Assembly (NCBI GenBank): GCA_016720595.1
Contig: JADKKI010000006.1
Coordinates: 383,918 to 447,917, forward strand
Direction of reading: 5' to 3'
Length of the DNA: 64,000 bases
Origin: Myxococcales bacterium
Lineage (GTDB): Bacteria; Myxococcota_A; Polyangia; Haliangiales; Haliangiaceae
The notes under the pieces: model-generated
The model's input: the letters and a program-made list of their open reading frames with translations, nothing else
The model's database searches: none
What the model was told of the DNA's origin: nothing
Shown: positions 46,893 to 55,401 of the stretch, in pieces
Layout: every line of letters starts with the position of its first letter
Numbering within the stretch: position 1 is the stretch's first letter
Made by a program: the position numbers and the translations under genes

Positions 46893-47732
46893 GTGAGGCT
46901 CGGGCTGTACCTCGTCGTGTTCGCGGCTGGCTGCGCGGCGGCTGGCGTGCCCGCTCCCGGCGGAGACGACACGAACAACAACAACCCCGACGCCCGGGGC
47001 GCCGATGCGCCACCCGATGCGTGCCCGGATACCGACAACGATGGCGCGTGCAACGCCGTGGACAAGTGCCCCGGTCACGACGACCGCATGGACTCCGATG
47101 CGGACACGATCGCCGACGGCTGTGACCTGTGCCCCGGCAAGGACGATCGGCCCGACGTCAACATGAACGGCACGCCGGACTGCGCCGAGCTGATGACGCG
47201 CACGATCGACGTCAAGAAGGTCGGCTCCAACTTCTGGCGCGGCTGGCAGGCCAACGCGAGCGCCACGCACGACACCGCGAATGACAACACGGTCACCGGC
47301 ACCGTGGGCGGCACGATCTACAACAGCTACTTCGTGTTCAGCCTGGTCGGGTTCACGGCCACCACGATCACCGAGGTCAAGCTCGAGCTCGAGGTCGAAT
47401 CCTACAATTCGACCGATGCGACCGAGGTCGCCTCGGTGTGGGACGTCACCACGCCGTCGACCACGGTCGAGACCACCGGCCTCAACATCGCGGTGCACAA
47501 CGATCTCGGTACGGGCATGCAGTACGGCAACACCACGTTGACCGCAGCCTCGGTGAGCACCACCACGCCGGTGGCGTTCACGCTCAATGCGCAGGCGGCC
47601 ACGGATCTCAAGGCCAAGCTCGGCGGCGAGTTCGTCGTCGGTGTGAAGCTCGACGCGGCGCCGGGGTACGTGCGGTTCAGCGCGGCGACCGAGGCGCGGA
47701 TCGCGCGCATCGTCGTGAAGTACCTGCCATAG
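46893..47732 (+). CDS. Lipoprotein with thrombospondin-type-3-like calcium repeats
   Basis: 279 aa. A short signal peptide ends VVFAAGCAAAG (lipobox), then an Asn/Asp/Pro-rich spacer. DACPDTDNDGACNAVDKC and DSDADTIADGCDLCPGKDD resemble thrombospondin type-3 calcium-binding repeats. A beta-rich C-terminal domain of about 180 aa follows (FVFSLVGFTATTITEVKLEL; VAFTLNAQAATDLKAKLG), which I do not recognise. GTG start with a TAGGTT box 6 nt upstream. Probably a cell-surface protein. Confidence 0.78.
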   Translation: MRLGLYLVVFAAGCAAAGVPAPGGDDTNNNNPDARGADAPPDACPDTDNDGACNAVDKCPGHDDRMDSDADTIADGCDLCPGKDDRPDVNMNGTPDCAELMTRTIDVKKVGSNFWRGWQANASATHDTANDNTVTGTVGGTIYNSYFVFSLVGFTATTITEVKLELEVESYNSTDATEVASVWDVTTPSTTVETTGLNIAVHNDLGTGMQYGNTTLTAASVSTTTPVAFTLNAQAATDLKAKLGGEFVVGVKLDAAPGYVRFSAATEARIARIVVKYLP

Positions 47733-48161
47733 CGCCGCCCGGCCGCTCGCTTGCCGCGCGATGGCCTTGTGCAGATCGCGTGCGCCCGTTGCTCGCGGCG
47801 CGGATGCTGCCCGTCGCACAGGCGCGCTGCCGATCGCGTACGCGCGTCGCTCGGGGCGGGGGGAGCGGCCCATCGCTCGGATCGCGTTCCTTCGACGAGG
47901 TCGCGTCACGGCCGGCGTATCACCCACCCGGAGTGCGGGGCCACGGCGGCGGTGGGATCTACTCGCTCTGGTCCGCCACCCCCGCCCCTGACGCTCCGCG
48001 TGGCGAGACCACGTCGTCGGAGCGGACCGATCTCGGTCGTGTACTTCGCCGGCCTACGACCACGACGATGTCCACCCAACGTCCACCTCGCCGTCAACGC
48101 CAAGAGTGGCTCGAAGTTGTCCGGAAGCCGGACATCGGGGCACGAGCAGGACTGAGCAAGA
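47733..48161. other. 429-nt gap before the transposase
   Basis: No gene is convincing here. The stretch is GC-rich with stops scattered in all frames of interest. Its only clear structure is the 7-bp hairpin at 48118-48134. It may be partly the left flank of the transposable element. Confidence 0.5.
48118..48134. repeat. Perfect hairpin 5' of the transposase
   Basis: TGTCCGG-AAG-CCGGACA, a 7-bp stem and 3-nt loop ending 27 nt before the transposase ATG. HUH (Y1) transposases recognise hairpins of this type at element ends or in REP sequences. Confidence 0.45.
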
Positions 48162-48872
48162 ATGTCAGAGCGACATGCTATTGCCCCAATCAAGATGATG
48201 AGTGATGTGGTCGAGCAGGAGAGGGTGAAGTGCACGCACGGTGGTCGTCGCCCGGGCGCCGGTCGCAAGCGCACGAACCGCCGGCGCGGTGGTCCGCATC
48301 GCGTGCGGCCGCCGCTGTCGTCGCGGCATCCGGTGCACGTCACGCTGCGGGCGCGCCACCTGTTCCCCGAAATGCGGCGGCGGGACTACTACGCGATCAT
48401 CCACGCTGTACTCGCGCACTACCTCGGCCGCGAGGACTTCCGGGTCATCCACGGCTCGATCCAGAACTCGCACTTCCACTTCCTCGTCGAGGCGCAGAAC
48501 AAGCGCGCCCTGAGCCGCGGGATGCAGAGCCTGGTGATCCGGCTCTCGCTCGCCTTGACCGGCGGGCGCGGCAAGGTGTTCGAGCAGCGCTATCACGCCG
48601 TGCAGATCCGCACGCCGCGCCAGGCGCGCAACACCCTCGCATACGTGCTGAACAACTGGCGCAGGCACCGGGTCGCGGTGGGCACTGCGCCTGTGGATCC
48701 GTATTCGAGCGGCGTCACGTTCGGTGGCTGGTCGGAGCGGCCACAGTTCACGATCCCTGCCGGGTACTTGCCGTTGCCGATGTCGCCGCCGCGCACGGCG
48801 TTGCTGCAGAGCGAGTGGAAGCAGTTCGGGCTGATCGATCCCTTCGAGCGTCCAGGCCCGCTATGGGACTGA
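48162..48872 (+). CDS. REP-associated tyrosine (Y1/HUH) transposase
   Basis: 236 aa. A basic leader (GGRRPGAGRKR) is followed by the IS200/REP-associated transposase fold. The HUH motif is HFHF in NSHFHFLVE. The catalytic Tyr is probably that in RNTLAYVLNNWRRH. Length and domain are complete, so the gene is not obviously decayed. RAYT proteins are usually single-copy, domesticated enzymes acting on palindromic REP elements. An in-frame ATG at 48195 is an alternative start. Inverted repeats lie on both sides. Confidence 0.88.
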   Translation: MSERHAIAPIKMMSDVVEQERVKCTHGGRRPGAGRKRTNRRRGGPHRVRPPLSSRHPVHVTLRARHLFPEMRRRDYYAIIHAVLAHYLGREDFRVIHGSIQNSHFHFLVEAQNKRALSRGMQSLVIRLSLALTGGRGKVFEQRYHAVQIRTPRQARNTLAYVLNNWRRHRVAVGTAPVDPYSSGVTFGGWSERPQFTIPAGYLPLPMSPPRTALLQSEWKQFGLIDPFERPGPLWD

Positions 48873-48908
48873 CGCCGTCGCGCAATAGGTAGCCAGCAAC
48901 ACGGTGAG

Positions 48909-48937
48909 CATCGCCGGGGCGCGCTGAGCTGGCGATG
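48909..48937. repeat. Inverted repeat 3' of the transposase
   Basis: CATCGCC (48909-48915) and GGCGATG (48931-48937), a perfect 7-bp pair with a 15-nt loop, 37 nt past the transposase stop. Its stem differs in sequence from the 5' hairpin. Confidence 0.35.
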
Positions 48938-48957
48938 AGTTCACCGCACGTGGAGTG

Positions 48958-49353
48958 TCAGCGCGCGATGATGCCGCCATGGCGCTCGAGCTCGTCGAGG
49001 TCGAGGCCGTCACGCGTGGCGACGACCCACACGATCGACGGGTCGTCCGGTGCGCTGGTGGTCAGCCAGCCCTCCGCTTCGCGAGCGTCCGCCCACGCGT
49101 CACGCTCGGCCTCCGTTCCCGAGACCCGCACGTGGAGCGTCGGTCGTCGTGGTCCGCCGACCACGCGCCGCACGGGCAGCTCGGCGCCGGGCGCGCGGCC
49201 GTTCGCGAACGGGCCGAAGTCGACCTCGAGCTCGTCGAGGTAGCAGCCCTCGGGGCCACGGGGCACCTCGCGGATCACGAGGACGTGCCCGGGAAACCCG
49301 GTCCCGATCGAGCGCTCGCCGCCGGGATACACGACGTGGAACAGCATCGCCAC
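48958..49353 (-). CDS. Small hypothetical protein
   Basis: 131 aa, no signal peptide, no recognised domain. The sequence is beta-rich at the start (MLFHVVYPGG, FPGHVLVIREVP) with several Trp and acidic residues near the end. GTG 49353 is chosen because TATGCT (49365 to 49360 on the minus strand) ends 6 nt before it. Confidence 0.55.
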   Translation of the reverse strand: MAMLFHVVYPGGERSIGTGFPGHVLVIREVPRGPEGCYLDELEVDFGPFANGRAPGAELPVRRVVGGPRRPTLHVRVSGTEAERDAWADAREAEGWLTTSAPDDPSIVWVVATRDGLDLDELERHGGIIAR

Positions 49354-49359
49354 GGGGCG

Positions 49360-49365
49360 AGCATA
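49360..49365 (-). promoter_or_regulatory. -10-like box TATGCT, leaderless arrangement
   Basis: On the minus strand TATGCT is followed by 6 nt and the GTG at 49353. Confidence 0.4.
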
Positions 49366-49461
49366 CCGTCCGCGATGACGGGGGCCATGTCCCGGTGCAC
49401 GTCACGCCCGGGCGAGGACCTGAGTTGGAGATGCGGCGCCGGAGCTCGACGAGGACGAGCG

Positions 49462-50163
49462 TCAGCTTCGGGTCTGTGCGCGGATGATCGCGGTGGCGAC
49501 CACGGGCGCGGTCTCGGCGCGCAGGATCCGCGGGCCGAGCCCGACGGAGGTGAACGCAGCGAGGGCCTCGAGCTCTTGCGGTGCGAGGCCGCCCTCGGGG
49601 CCGCTGACGATCGTGACGTCCGTGGTGCCCGTCGCGTCGAGCGGGGCGTCGCTGGTGGGATCGAGCACGAGGCGCAGACCCGCGGGCAACGAGGCGATCG
49701 CGGCGGTGAGGCCGTCGGCCCAGCGCACGTGCGGGATCTGCGCGCGGCCGCACTGGCGCGCTGCGGCCTGGATCATCGCGGCGTACTTCGCGATCCGTGC
49801 CTCGCGCCGATCGGGCTCGAGCTTGACCACCGCGTGCACGGCGGGCCAGACGACGATCTCGTCGCAGCCGACCTCGACGAGCTTCTCGAGGCACTGGTCC
49901 ATGCGGTCGCCCTTGATCAGCGGGATCAGCGCGCGCACGTGTGGCGGCGCGGCGACGATCGCCTCGGGATCTTCGACGGTGAGCTCGGTCGCGGTCTCGG
50001 CGATCCGCGCGATCACGGCGGCGGCGCGGCGGCCGGCGCCATCGACGAGCTCCACCCGATCGCCGGGGCGGGCACGGCGCACGCGGCCGAGGTAGTGGTG
50101 CTCGTCGCCCGTGATCACCAGCGTGCCCGCAGCGAGCCGCGTGGGATCGACGAAGATCCGCAT
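49462..50163 (-). CDS. rsmE: 16S rRNA (uracil1498-N3)-methyltransferase RsmE
   Basis: 233 aa SPOUT-fold methyltransferase that modifies U1498 of 16S rRNA using SAM. The N-terminal PUA-like part (MRIFVDPTRLAAGTLVITGD, HHYLGRVRRARPGD) and the C-terminal SAM-binding knot (IVSGPEGGLAPQELEAL, LGPRILRAETAPVVA) are diagnostic. The ATG lies in the TGATG overlap with the prmA stop (50163-50165), so the pair is coupled. Confidence 0.95.
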   Translation of the reverse strand: MRIFVDPTRLAAGTLVITGDEHHYLGRVRRARPGDRVELVDGAGRRAAAVIARIAETATELTVEDPEAIVAAPPHVRALIPLIKGDRMDQCLEKLVEVGCDEIVVWPAVHAVVKLEPDRREARIAKYAAMIQAAARQCGRAQIPHVRWADGLTAAIASLPAGLRLVLDPTSDAPLDATGTTDVTIVSGPEGGLAPQELEALAAFTSVGLGPRILRAETAPVVATAIIRAQTRS

Positions 50164-51044
50164 CAGCGCACGAGCGTCACGGACGACCACTGCGGATCGT
50201 CGGTGCTCGCGCGCACGCGGACGAGCCGGAGGCCGCCGGCCACGAACTCGTCGGCGATCGGCTGGGCCTGCGGGGTGAGCAGGCCCGAGAGGATGATCGT
50301 GCCACCGGCGCCCAGGCGCGCCGTGAGGCCCTCGCGCAGCGCACGCAGGACGTGGGCCTGGATGTTCGCGAGGATCAGCGGGAACGTCTCGGTGAGCTCG
50401 CCGAGCGGGATCAGGCTCGGCTCGATCCGATCGGCGACCCGGTTGACCGAGGCGTTGTCGAGCGTGGCGTCGACGGCGAGCTGGTCGTTGTCGATCGCGA
50501 GGCAGGTGGCCTCGGGCCAGCGCTTGACCGCAGCGATCGAGAGGATCCCCGAGCCGCACCCGACATCGAGGATCCGGCCGGGCGAGACGTCTCGATCGGC
50601 GAGGTCCTGGAGCTCCTCGAGCACGAGGCGCGTGGAGGCGTGCGTGCCGGTGCCGAACGCCATGCCAGGATCGAGATCGATCACAACCTCGGAGTCATGG
50701 GCCACGTAGCGCTCCCAGCTCGGGACCACCACGAACTGCCGCGTGAGCTTCGATACCTTGAAGTACTTCTTCCAGGCGTCGCGCCACTCGGCCTCGGGCA
50801 GTGCATCGGAGAGCCGGACCTTCATCGGGTCCACGGCGGCGCCGAGCGCGTGCCAGCGGGTGACCGCATCACGCGTGGCCTCGAAGGCGGCCGCGCTGTC
50901 CGCGCGATCGACCCAGAACACGACTTCGTCCCCGCGCTGCTCCGTACCCGCGGCGGCTGCCGGGATCTCGGATGCGATCAGGGCCGCGATGTCATCGACA
51001 TCCGCAGCCCCGACAGGAATGACGACCTCGACCCAGTCCCCCAA
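50163..51044 (-). CDS. prmA: Ribosomal protein L11 methyltransferase PrmA
   Basis: 293 aa. The N-terminal substrate-recognition region is followed by the SAM domain with DPGMAFGTGTHASTRLVLE, ILDVGCGSGILSIAAVKRW and LANIQAHVL, classic for PrmA, which trimethylates ribosomal protein L11. It starts with TTG at 51044, preceded by an AGGGGA ribosome site; no ATG or GTG occurs early enough. It is coupled to rsmE and follows rpsU on the same strand, forming a ribosome-modification block. Confidence 0.94.
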   Translation of the reverse strand: MGDWVEVVIPVGAADVDDIAALIASEIPAAAAGTEQRGDEVVFWVDRADSAAAFEATRDAVTRWHALGAAVDPMKVRLSDALPEAEWRDAWKKYFKVSKLTRQFVVVPSWERYVAHDSEVVIDLDPGMAFGTGTHASTRLVLEELQDLADRDVSPGRILDVGCGSGILSIAAVKRWPEATCLAIDNDQLAVDATLDNASVNRVADRIEPSLIPLGELTETFPLILANIQAHVLRALREGLTARLGAGGTIILSGLLTPQAQPIADEFVAGGLRLVRVRASTDDPQWSSVTLVR

Positions 51045-51080
51045 GGAGTCCCCTAAGACACAAGAGAGAACGCAGGCCGC

Positions 51081-51308
<228 letters not shown>

Positions 51309-51372
51309 GGGGAGGCAAGTGGGTACTCGATCGCCGGAGCCCGGTCAAGGGCCCCGTCGGAGCACCCGCCGT

Positions 51373-51567
51373 TCAGGCCTTGTTGTGCTTGTAGAACAGC
51401 GTGATGGTCAGGCAGTGAAACTCGGAGTCCGAGCTCTGCGTGACGATCTTGTCCACGATCTCGTGATCGGGGTGGCTGCGAATCCAGTCCGTGATGAGCT
51501 CACCGAGGAGCTCGCGCTCCTTGGCCTTCGTCGCGGAGAACACCTTCACGCCGGTGACATCGATCAT
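51373..51567 (-). CDS. Small conserved-looking protein, 64 aa
   Basis: 64 aa alpha/beta protein (VTGVKVFSATKAKERELLGE; IVTQSSDSEFHCLTITLFY). The layout resembles small Cse60-like proteins, but the match is tentative. ATG 51567 is chosen for its AGGAGG ribosome site 8 nt upstream; a longer upstream frame lacks one. Its position 5' of rpsU on the same strand suggests cotranscription. Confidence 0.65.
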   Translation of the reverse strand: MIDVTGVKVFSATKAKERELLGELITDWIRSHPDHEIVDKIVTQSSDSEFHCLTITLFYKHNKA

Positions 51568-51675
51568 CCGCCCATCCTCCTGTTGACCTAGTTGCGGCTG
51601 CTGTAGTCGTGCCATTTGTTCGCACTGTGACCGACGACCAGATTCCAGTCAATCCATACTATTCCGATAATGGTG

Positions 51676-51746
51676 AACTCCGGGGTAGTAGGTATCGGGA
51701 GTTAGCTCCACTACGAACTTGGCCGGCTAACTACGCGAACGCCGGC
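51676..51746. promoter_or_regulatory. Compact intergenic element with competing base-pairing options
   Basis: This AT-richer 250-nt divergent gap (51568-51817) carries overlapping inverted repeats. AACTCC (51676-51681) can pair with GGAGTT (51698-51703). GGAG (51698-51701) can pair with CTCC (51706-51709), extended by GTAGT/ACTAC (51685-51689/51710-51714). GTTAGC (51701-51706) can pair with GCTAAC (51726-51731), and GCCGGC occurs at 51722 and 51741. The pairings are mutually exclusive, a pattern seen in RNA switches and attenuators. A GATAAT box lies just upstream (51666-51671). Confidence 0.4.
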
Positions 51747-51817
51747 GAACCAAGCAGGACGACGGGCAACCGTGCTGCTAGTGTCCGCCGTCTGTTCAGT
51801 TCGCCCCGGGGAGTTTC

Positions 51818-53149
51818 ATGGTCCGCCCGCTCCTGATCCTGGCCGCGCTCACCGCGACGGCATCCGCCCAGTCCGCGGTCAGCAAGCTGCCGCAAGTCGA
51901 GACGTTCTCGCTCGCCAACGGCCTCTCGGTCGCCGTGCTCCATACCGATGCCGCCCCCGTGGTGGCGGTCCAGGTCTGGTACCACGTCGGCTCCAAGGAC
52001 GAGCCCCGCGACCGGCGCGGCTCGGCCCACATGTTCGAGCACATGATGTTCAAGGGTACCGCGCACCTACGCGGTGAGGAGCACGCCCAGTTCATCAACG
52101 GGATCGGCGGGTACGTCAACGCGGCGACCGATGAGGACGCCACGCACTACATCAACACGCTGCCCTCGGACTACCTCGACTTCGCCATCCAGCTCGAGGC
52201 CGAGCGGATGCGGAACCTGCTGTTCCGCAAGGCGATGATCGATACCGAGCGCGAGGTGGTGAAAGAAGAGATCCGCCAGCAGGAGAACTCGCCGCTCGCG
52301 AAGGGCGTGCTGCGATTCCTCGCGGTGGCGTTCACCAAGCACCCATATGCGTGGACGGCGGGCGGGAACCTGAAGGACCTCGACGCCACCTCGCCGGCGG
52401 ATCTGCAGAAGTTTTACAACGCGTACTACCAGCCGGGGAACGCGATGCTGGTCGTCGTCGGCAAGACCACGGCCGCCGAGGTCAAGGCCGCGGCCGAGAA
52501 GTACTTCGGCCCGATCCCCAAGGCCGCCGAGCCGCCGCGCCCGTCCGCCGCGTCGCCCGAGCCGCTGCAGACCGCCCAGCGCAAGGAGACCGTCGAGCCT
52601 GGCCAGATCGGGCTGACGCTCGTGGGCTTCCACGTCCCGCCGGCCAAGGACAAGGACGTCTACGCCCTCCAGGTCGCGTCGATCATCCTCGGCAGCGGCG
52701 AGTCGTCGCGCCTGAAGCTCCGCCTGAAGGCGGTGGATCCGAAGACCAAGCGTCCCCTCGCGCTCGAAGGTGGGATGGAGGCCGTGATCCGCGAGGAGCC
52801 GGGCATGACGATCGCGCTCGGGGCGTTCCTCGATCCGGCCGCCGCCGATCCGGTGCAGGCCGCGATCCTCGACGAGATCGGCAAGCTCGCCGCGAAGGGC
52901 CCCTCCGCGGACGAGCTCCGCAAGGCCAAGAACCAGGTGCAGTCGGGCTTCGTGTTCTCGCTCGAGAACGCGCAGGGCCTCGCCGAGGCGATCGGGCGCT
53001 CGTGGATCCTCACCGGGAGCCCGTCGTCCTTCATCAAGGACGTCGACCAGATCGAGAAGGTCACGGTCGCCGATGTTCAGCGCGTGGTGAAGCAGTACAT
53101 GTCCCCCGACCGCGCGACGATCGTGGTCATTCCGCCGAAGGGCCGCTGA
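51818..53149 (+). CDS. M16 family zinc peptidase, active subunit
   Basis: 443 aa, signal peptide 1-17. The inverted zinc motif HMFEH (H71, E74, H75) and a downstream Glu-rich helix (TEREVVKEEIRQQ) mark an active peptidase of the insulinase/processing-peptidase family. LASIILGSGESSRL-type segments follow in the C-terminal half. A GGGGAG ribosome site precedes the ATG. It is followed 2 nt later by its partner, and the two probably form a heterodimer in the envelope. Confidence 0.92.
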   Translation: MVRPLLILAALTATASAQSAVSKLPQVETFSLANGLSVAVLHTDAAPVVAVQVWYHVGSKDEPRDRRGSAHMFEHMMFKGTAHLRGEEHAQFINGIGGYVNAATDEDATHYINTLPSDYLDFAIQLEAERMRNLLFRKAMIDTEREVVKEEIRQQENSPLAKGVLRFLAVAFTKHPYAWTAGGNLKDLDATSPADLQKFYNAYYQPGNAMLVVVGKTTAAEVKAAAEKYFGPIPKAAEPPRPSAASPEPLQTAQRKETVEPGQIGLTLVGFHVPPAKDKDVYALQVASIILGSGESSRLKLRLKAVDPKTKRPLALEGGMEAVIREEPGMTIALGAFLDPAAADPVQAAILDEIGKLAAKGPSADELRKAKNQVQSGFVFSLENAQGLAEAIGRSWILTGSPSSFIKDVDQIEKVTVADVQRVVKQYMSPDRATIVVIPPKGR

Positions 53150-53151
53150 TC

Positions 53152-55401
53152 ATGAAGGCCTCCGCACTCCTCCCGCTGCTGATGCTCCTGCTCGCCGCAT
53201 GCGGCCCCAAGCCGATGCCGGCCCCGATCCCGGTGCTCCCCGGTGATGGCGATGCGAACGTGGCGAAGCCTCCCGAGCCCAAGACACCTGCCGTGGTCGA
53301 TGCGTGGTCTGGCAAGACCGACCTGATCAAGGCGCCTGCGGCCAAGGTTCCGGCGGCCGTCTCGCTGCCCGCGATCGACGAGTTCAAGCTCTCGAACGGC
53401 CTCGCCGTGTTCGTGATCAAGAGCGACCGCCTCCCGGTGGTCAGCTTCCAGCTCGCGGTTCACGCGGGTCGCTTGAACGAGCCCCGCACGCGGCTCGGGG
53501 TCTCTGAGGCCACGGCGAACATGCTGGTCAAGGGCACCAAGAAGCGCGATGCGCTCGCGATCGCCAAGACGATCGACTTCGTCGGCGGCACGATCGCCGC
53601 GGACGCCACGTTCGAGGCCACGCTGCTGTCGTGCAGCGTGCTCGCGCGCAACACCAGCACCTGCCTCGATCTGCTGCCCGACATGCTGACGCAGCCGACG
53701 TTCCCCGACGGTGAGCTCGTGAAGGTCCGCGAGCAGCTGCTCGGCGAGGTCCGCGGCCGGCTCGACGACGCGGGTCAGCAGGCCTCGGCCCACGTGCAGA
53801 ACCTCCTGTGGGGGAACGAGCACGTGCGCGGCTGGGTCACCAGCGAGGCCTCGGTCGCCTCGCTCAAGCGCGAGGACCTGGTCGCGTTTCACAAGGCGTG
53901 GTTCGTCCCGGCCAACACGTTGATGGTCGTCACCGGCGACGTCGATGCGAAGAAGCTCAAGGGCGATCTCGAGCGCGCGTTCGGCAAGTGGGCCAAGGGT
54001 CCGGTGCCGCCGGCGCCGAGCTACAAGGAGCCCGGGCTCTCGGGCAGCCGGATCCGGCTCGTCGACAAGCCAGGGCAGACCCAGACGCACATCCGCGTCG
54101 CGCAGTTCGGCATCAAGCACGATGATCCGCGGTTCTTCGACACGCTGGTCTGGAACTACACGCTGGGCGGCGGCGCCTTCAGCTCGCGCCTCATGAAGGT
54201 GGTCCGCGTCGATGGCGGGAAGACCTATGGGGCGAGCTCGAACTTCGATCGCAACCTCGACAAGGGCTCCCTCGTCGCCAGCACGTTCACCCGCAACTCC
54301 GAGGCGGTCTCGACCACGAAGCTGATCCTTGGAGAGATCGCGAAGATGGCCAAGGAAGGGCCCACGCAGGCCGAGGTCGATGCGGCGATCTCGAACATCG
54401 CCGGTGGCTATGGCCTCCGGTTCCAGGGCGCGTCGGATGTCGGCGCGGCGTTGATCGGCGCCGAGCTCCACAACTTCGGCAAGGAGTACCTGGCGAACTT
54501 CCCGCTCGCCGTCGGGAAGGTCGATGTGGCCTCGGCCAAGCGCGCGGCCTCGGAGATCCTCGATCCACGTGCCTACGTGATCGTGATGGTGGGTGATGCC
54601 AAGGATCTCGAGCCGCAGCTCAAGAAGGAGGGTTGGCGCTACGAGAAGGTCGCGTTCACCGATCCGATCACGCCGGAGATCAAGCTCCCGCCGCCGCCGG
54701 TGGATCCCAAGGCCGTGACTGCTGCGCGCAAGATCATCGACGAGGCGCTGGCCGCGAAGGGCGGCAAGGCGAAGCTCGCCGCGATCAAGGCGCTGAAGAT
54801 GGTGGCGAGCGGCAACACCACGATCGGCGCGCAGTCCGTGCCCGTCGATACCGAGCGCACGTTCGTGCTGCCCGACAAGATCCGGATCGACGCCACGCTG
54901 ATGCAGAAGGTCAAGGTCGTGATCGGTGTCACCGGGCGTACCGGGTGGCAGATCGGTCCCGATCCGCAGACCGGCAACCCCGTGATCGCGGACATCGCCG
55001 GCGCGGACGTCAAGGCGATCGATTTCGAGCGCTGGCGCGAGCCCGAGCTGCTGCTGCTCAAGGCAGCGGACCCGGCCTCGGTGCTGACGCCGCTCCCAGA
55101 CGAGGCGATCGATGGCAAGCCGCAGACGGTGATCAGCCTGCAATCGCCGTTCGGGATCGATCTCGTGCTCTACCTCGACAAGAAGACGAAGCTGCTGACG
55201 CGCGTCGCCTACAACGAGGCGGGCAGCGCCGAGACCGATGACTTCTCCGACTACAAGGAGGTCAGCGGGATCAAGGTCGCGTTCAAGCGCAAGAGCGCCG
55301 GCTCGGGCAAGGGTGCGCGCTCGACGGACCTCGTCGTCAAGTCGGTCGAGGTCGATCCGACCGTCGACCCGAAGGTGTTCGAGAAGCCCGCGGCGCCGTG
55401 A
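53152..55401 (+). CDS. M16-family lipoprotein lacking the zinc motif, with an extra C-terminal domain
   Basis: 749 aa. The signal peptide ends LLLAACGPK (lipobox). Two M16 domains span about 75-500 (FKLSNGLAVFVIKSDRLPVV), but the HxxEH position reads VSEATANM, so this is the non-catalytic subunit. A C-terminal 230 aa module (KAKLAAIKALKMVASGNTTI; LVLYLDKKTKLLTRVAYN) resembles lipoprotein-binding folds such as LolA/LppX, tentatively. It is 2 nt from the active M16 gene; the next gene overlaps its stop by 4 nt. Confidence 0.9.
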   Translation: MKASALLPLLMLLLAACGPKPMPAPIPVLPGDGDANVAKPPEPKTPAVVDAWSGKTDLIKAPAAKVPAAVSLPAIDEFKLSNGLAVFVIKSDRLPVVSFQLAVHAGRLNEPRTRLGVSEATANMLVKGTKKRDALAIAKTIDFVGGTIAADATFEATLLSCSVLARNTSTCLDLLPDMLTQPTFPDGELVKVREQLLGEVRGRLDDAGQQASAHVQNLLWGNEHVRGWVTSEASVASLKREDLVAFHKAWFVPANTLMVVTGDVDAKKLKGDLERAFGKWAKGPVPPAPSYKEPGLSGSRIRLVDKPGQTQTHIRVAQFGIKHDDPRFFDTLVWNYTLGGGAFSSRLMKVVRVDGGKTYGASSNFDRNLDKGSLVASTFTRNSEAVSTTKLILGEIAKMAKEGPTQAEVDAAISNIAGGYGLRFQGASDVGAALIGAELHNFGKEYLANFPLAVGKVDVASAKRAASEILDPRAYVIVMVGDAKDLEPQLKKEGWRYEKVAFTDPITPEIKLPPPPVDPKAVTAARKIIDEALAAKGGKAKLAAIKALKMVASGNTTIGAQSVPVDTERTFVLPDKIRIDATLMQKVKVVIGVTGRTGWQIGPDPQTGNPVIADIAGADVKAIDFERWREPELLLLKAADPASVLTPLPDEAIDGKPQTVISLQSPFGIDLVLYLDKKTKLLTRVAYNEAGSAETDDFSDYKEVSGIKVAFKRKSAGSGKGARSTDLVVKSVEVDPTVDPKVFEKPAAP

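Noticed and set aside
51715..51750. Similarity to a 16S rRNA segment (GGCTAACTACG)
   Set aside because: Only a short run matches and neighbouring conserved rRNA bases are absent. I treat it as chance.
51609..51836. 75-aa frame on the plus strand upstream of the M16 operon
   Set aside because: It has no convincing start site or family match, overlaps the M16 start, and spans the hairpin-rich gap.
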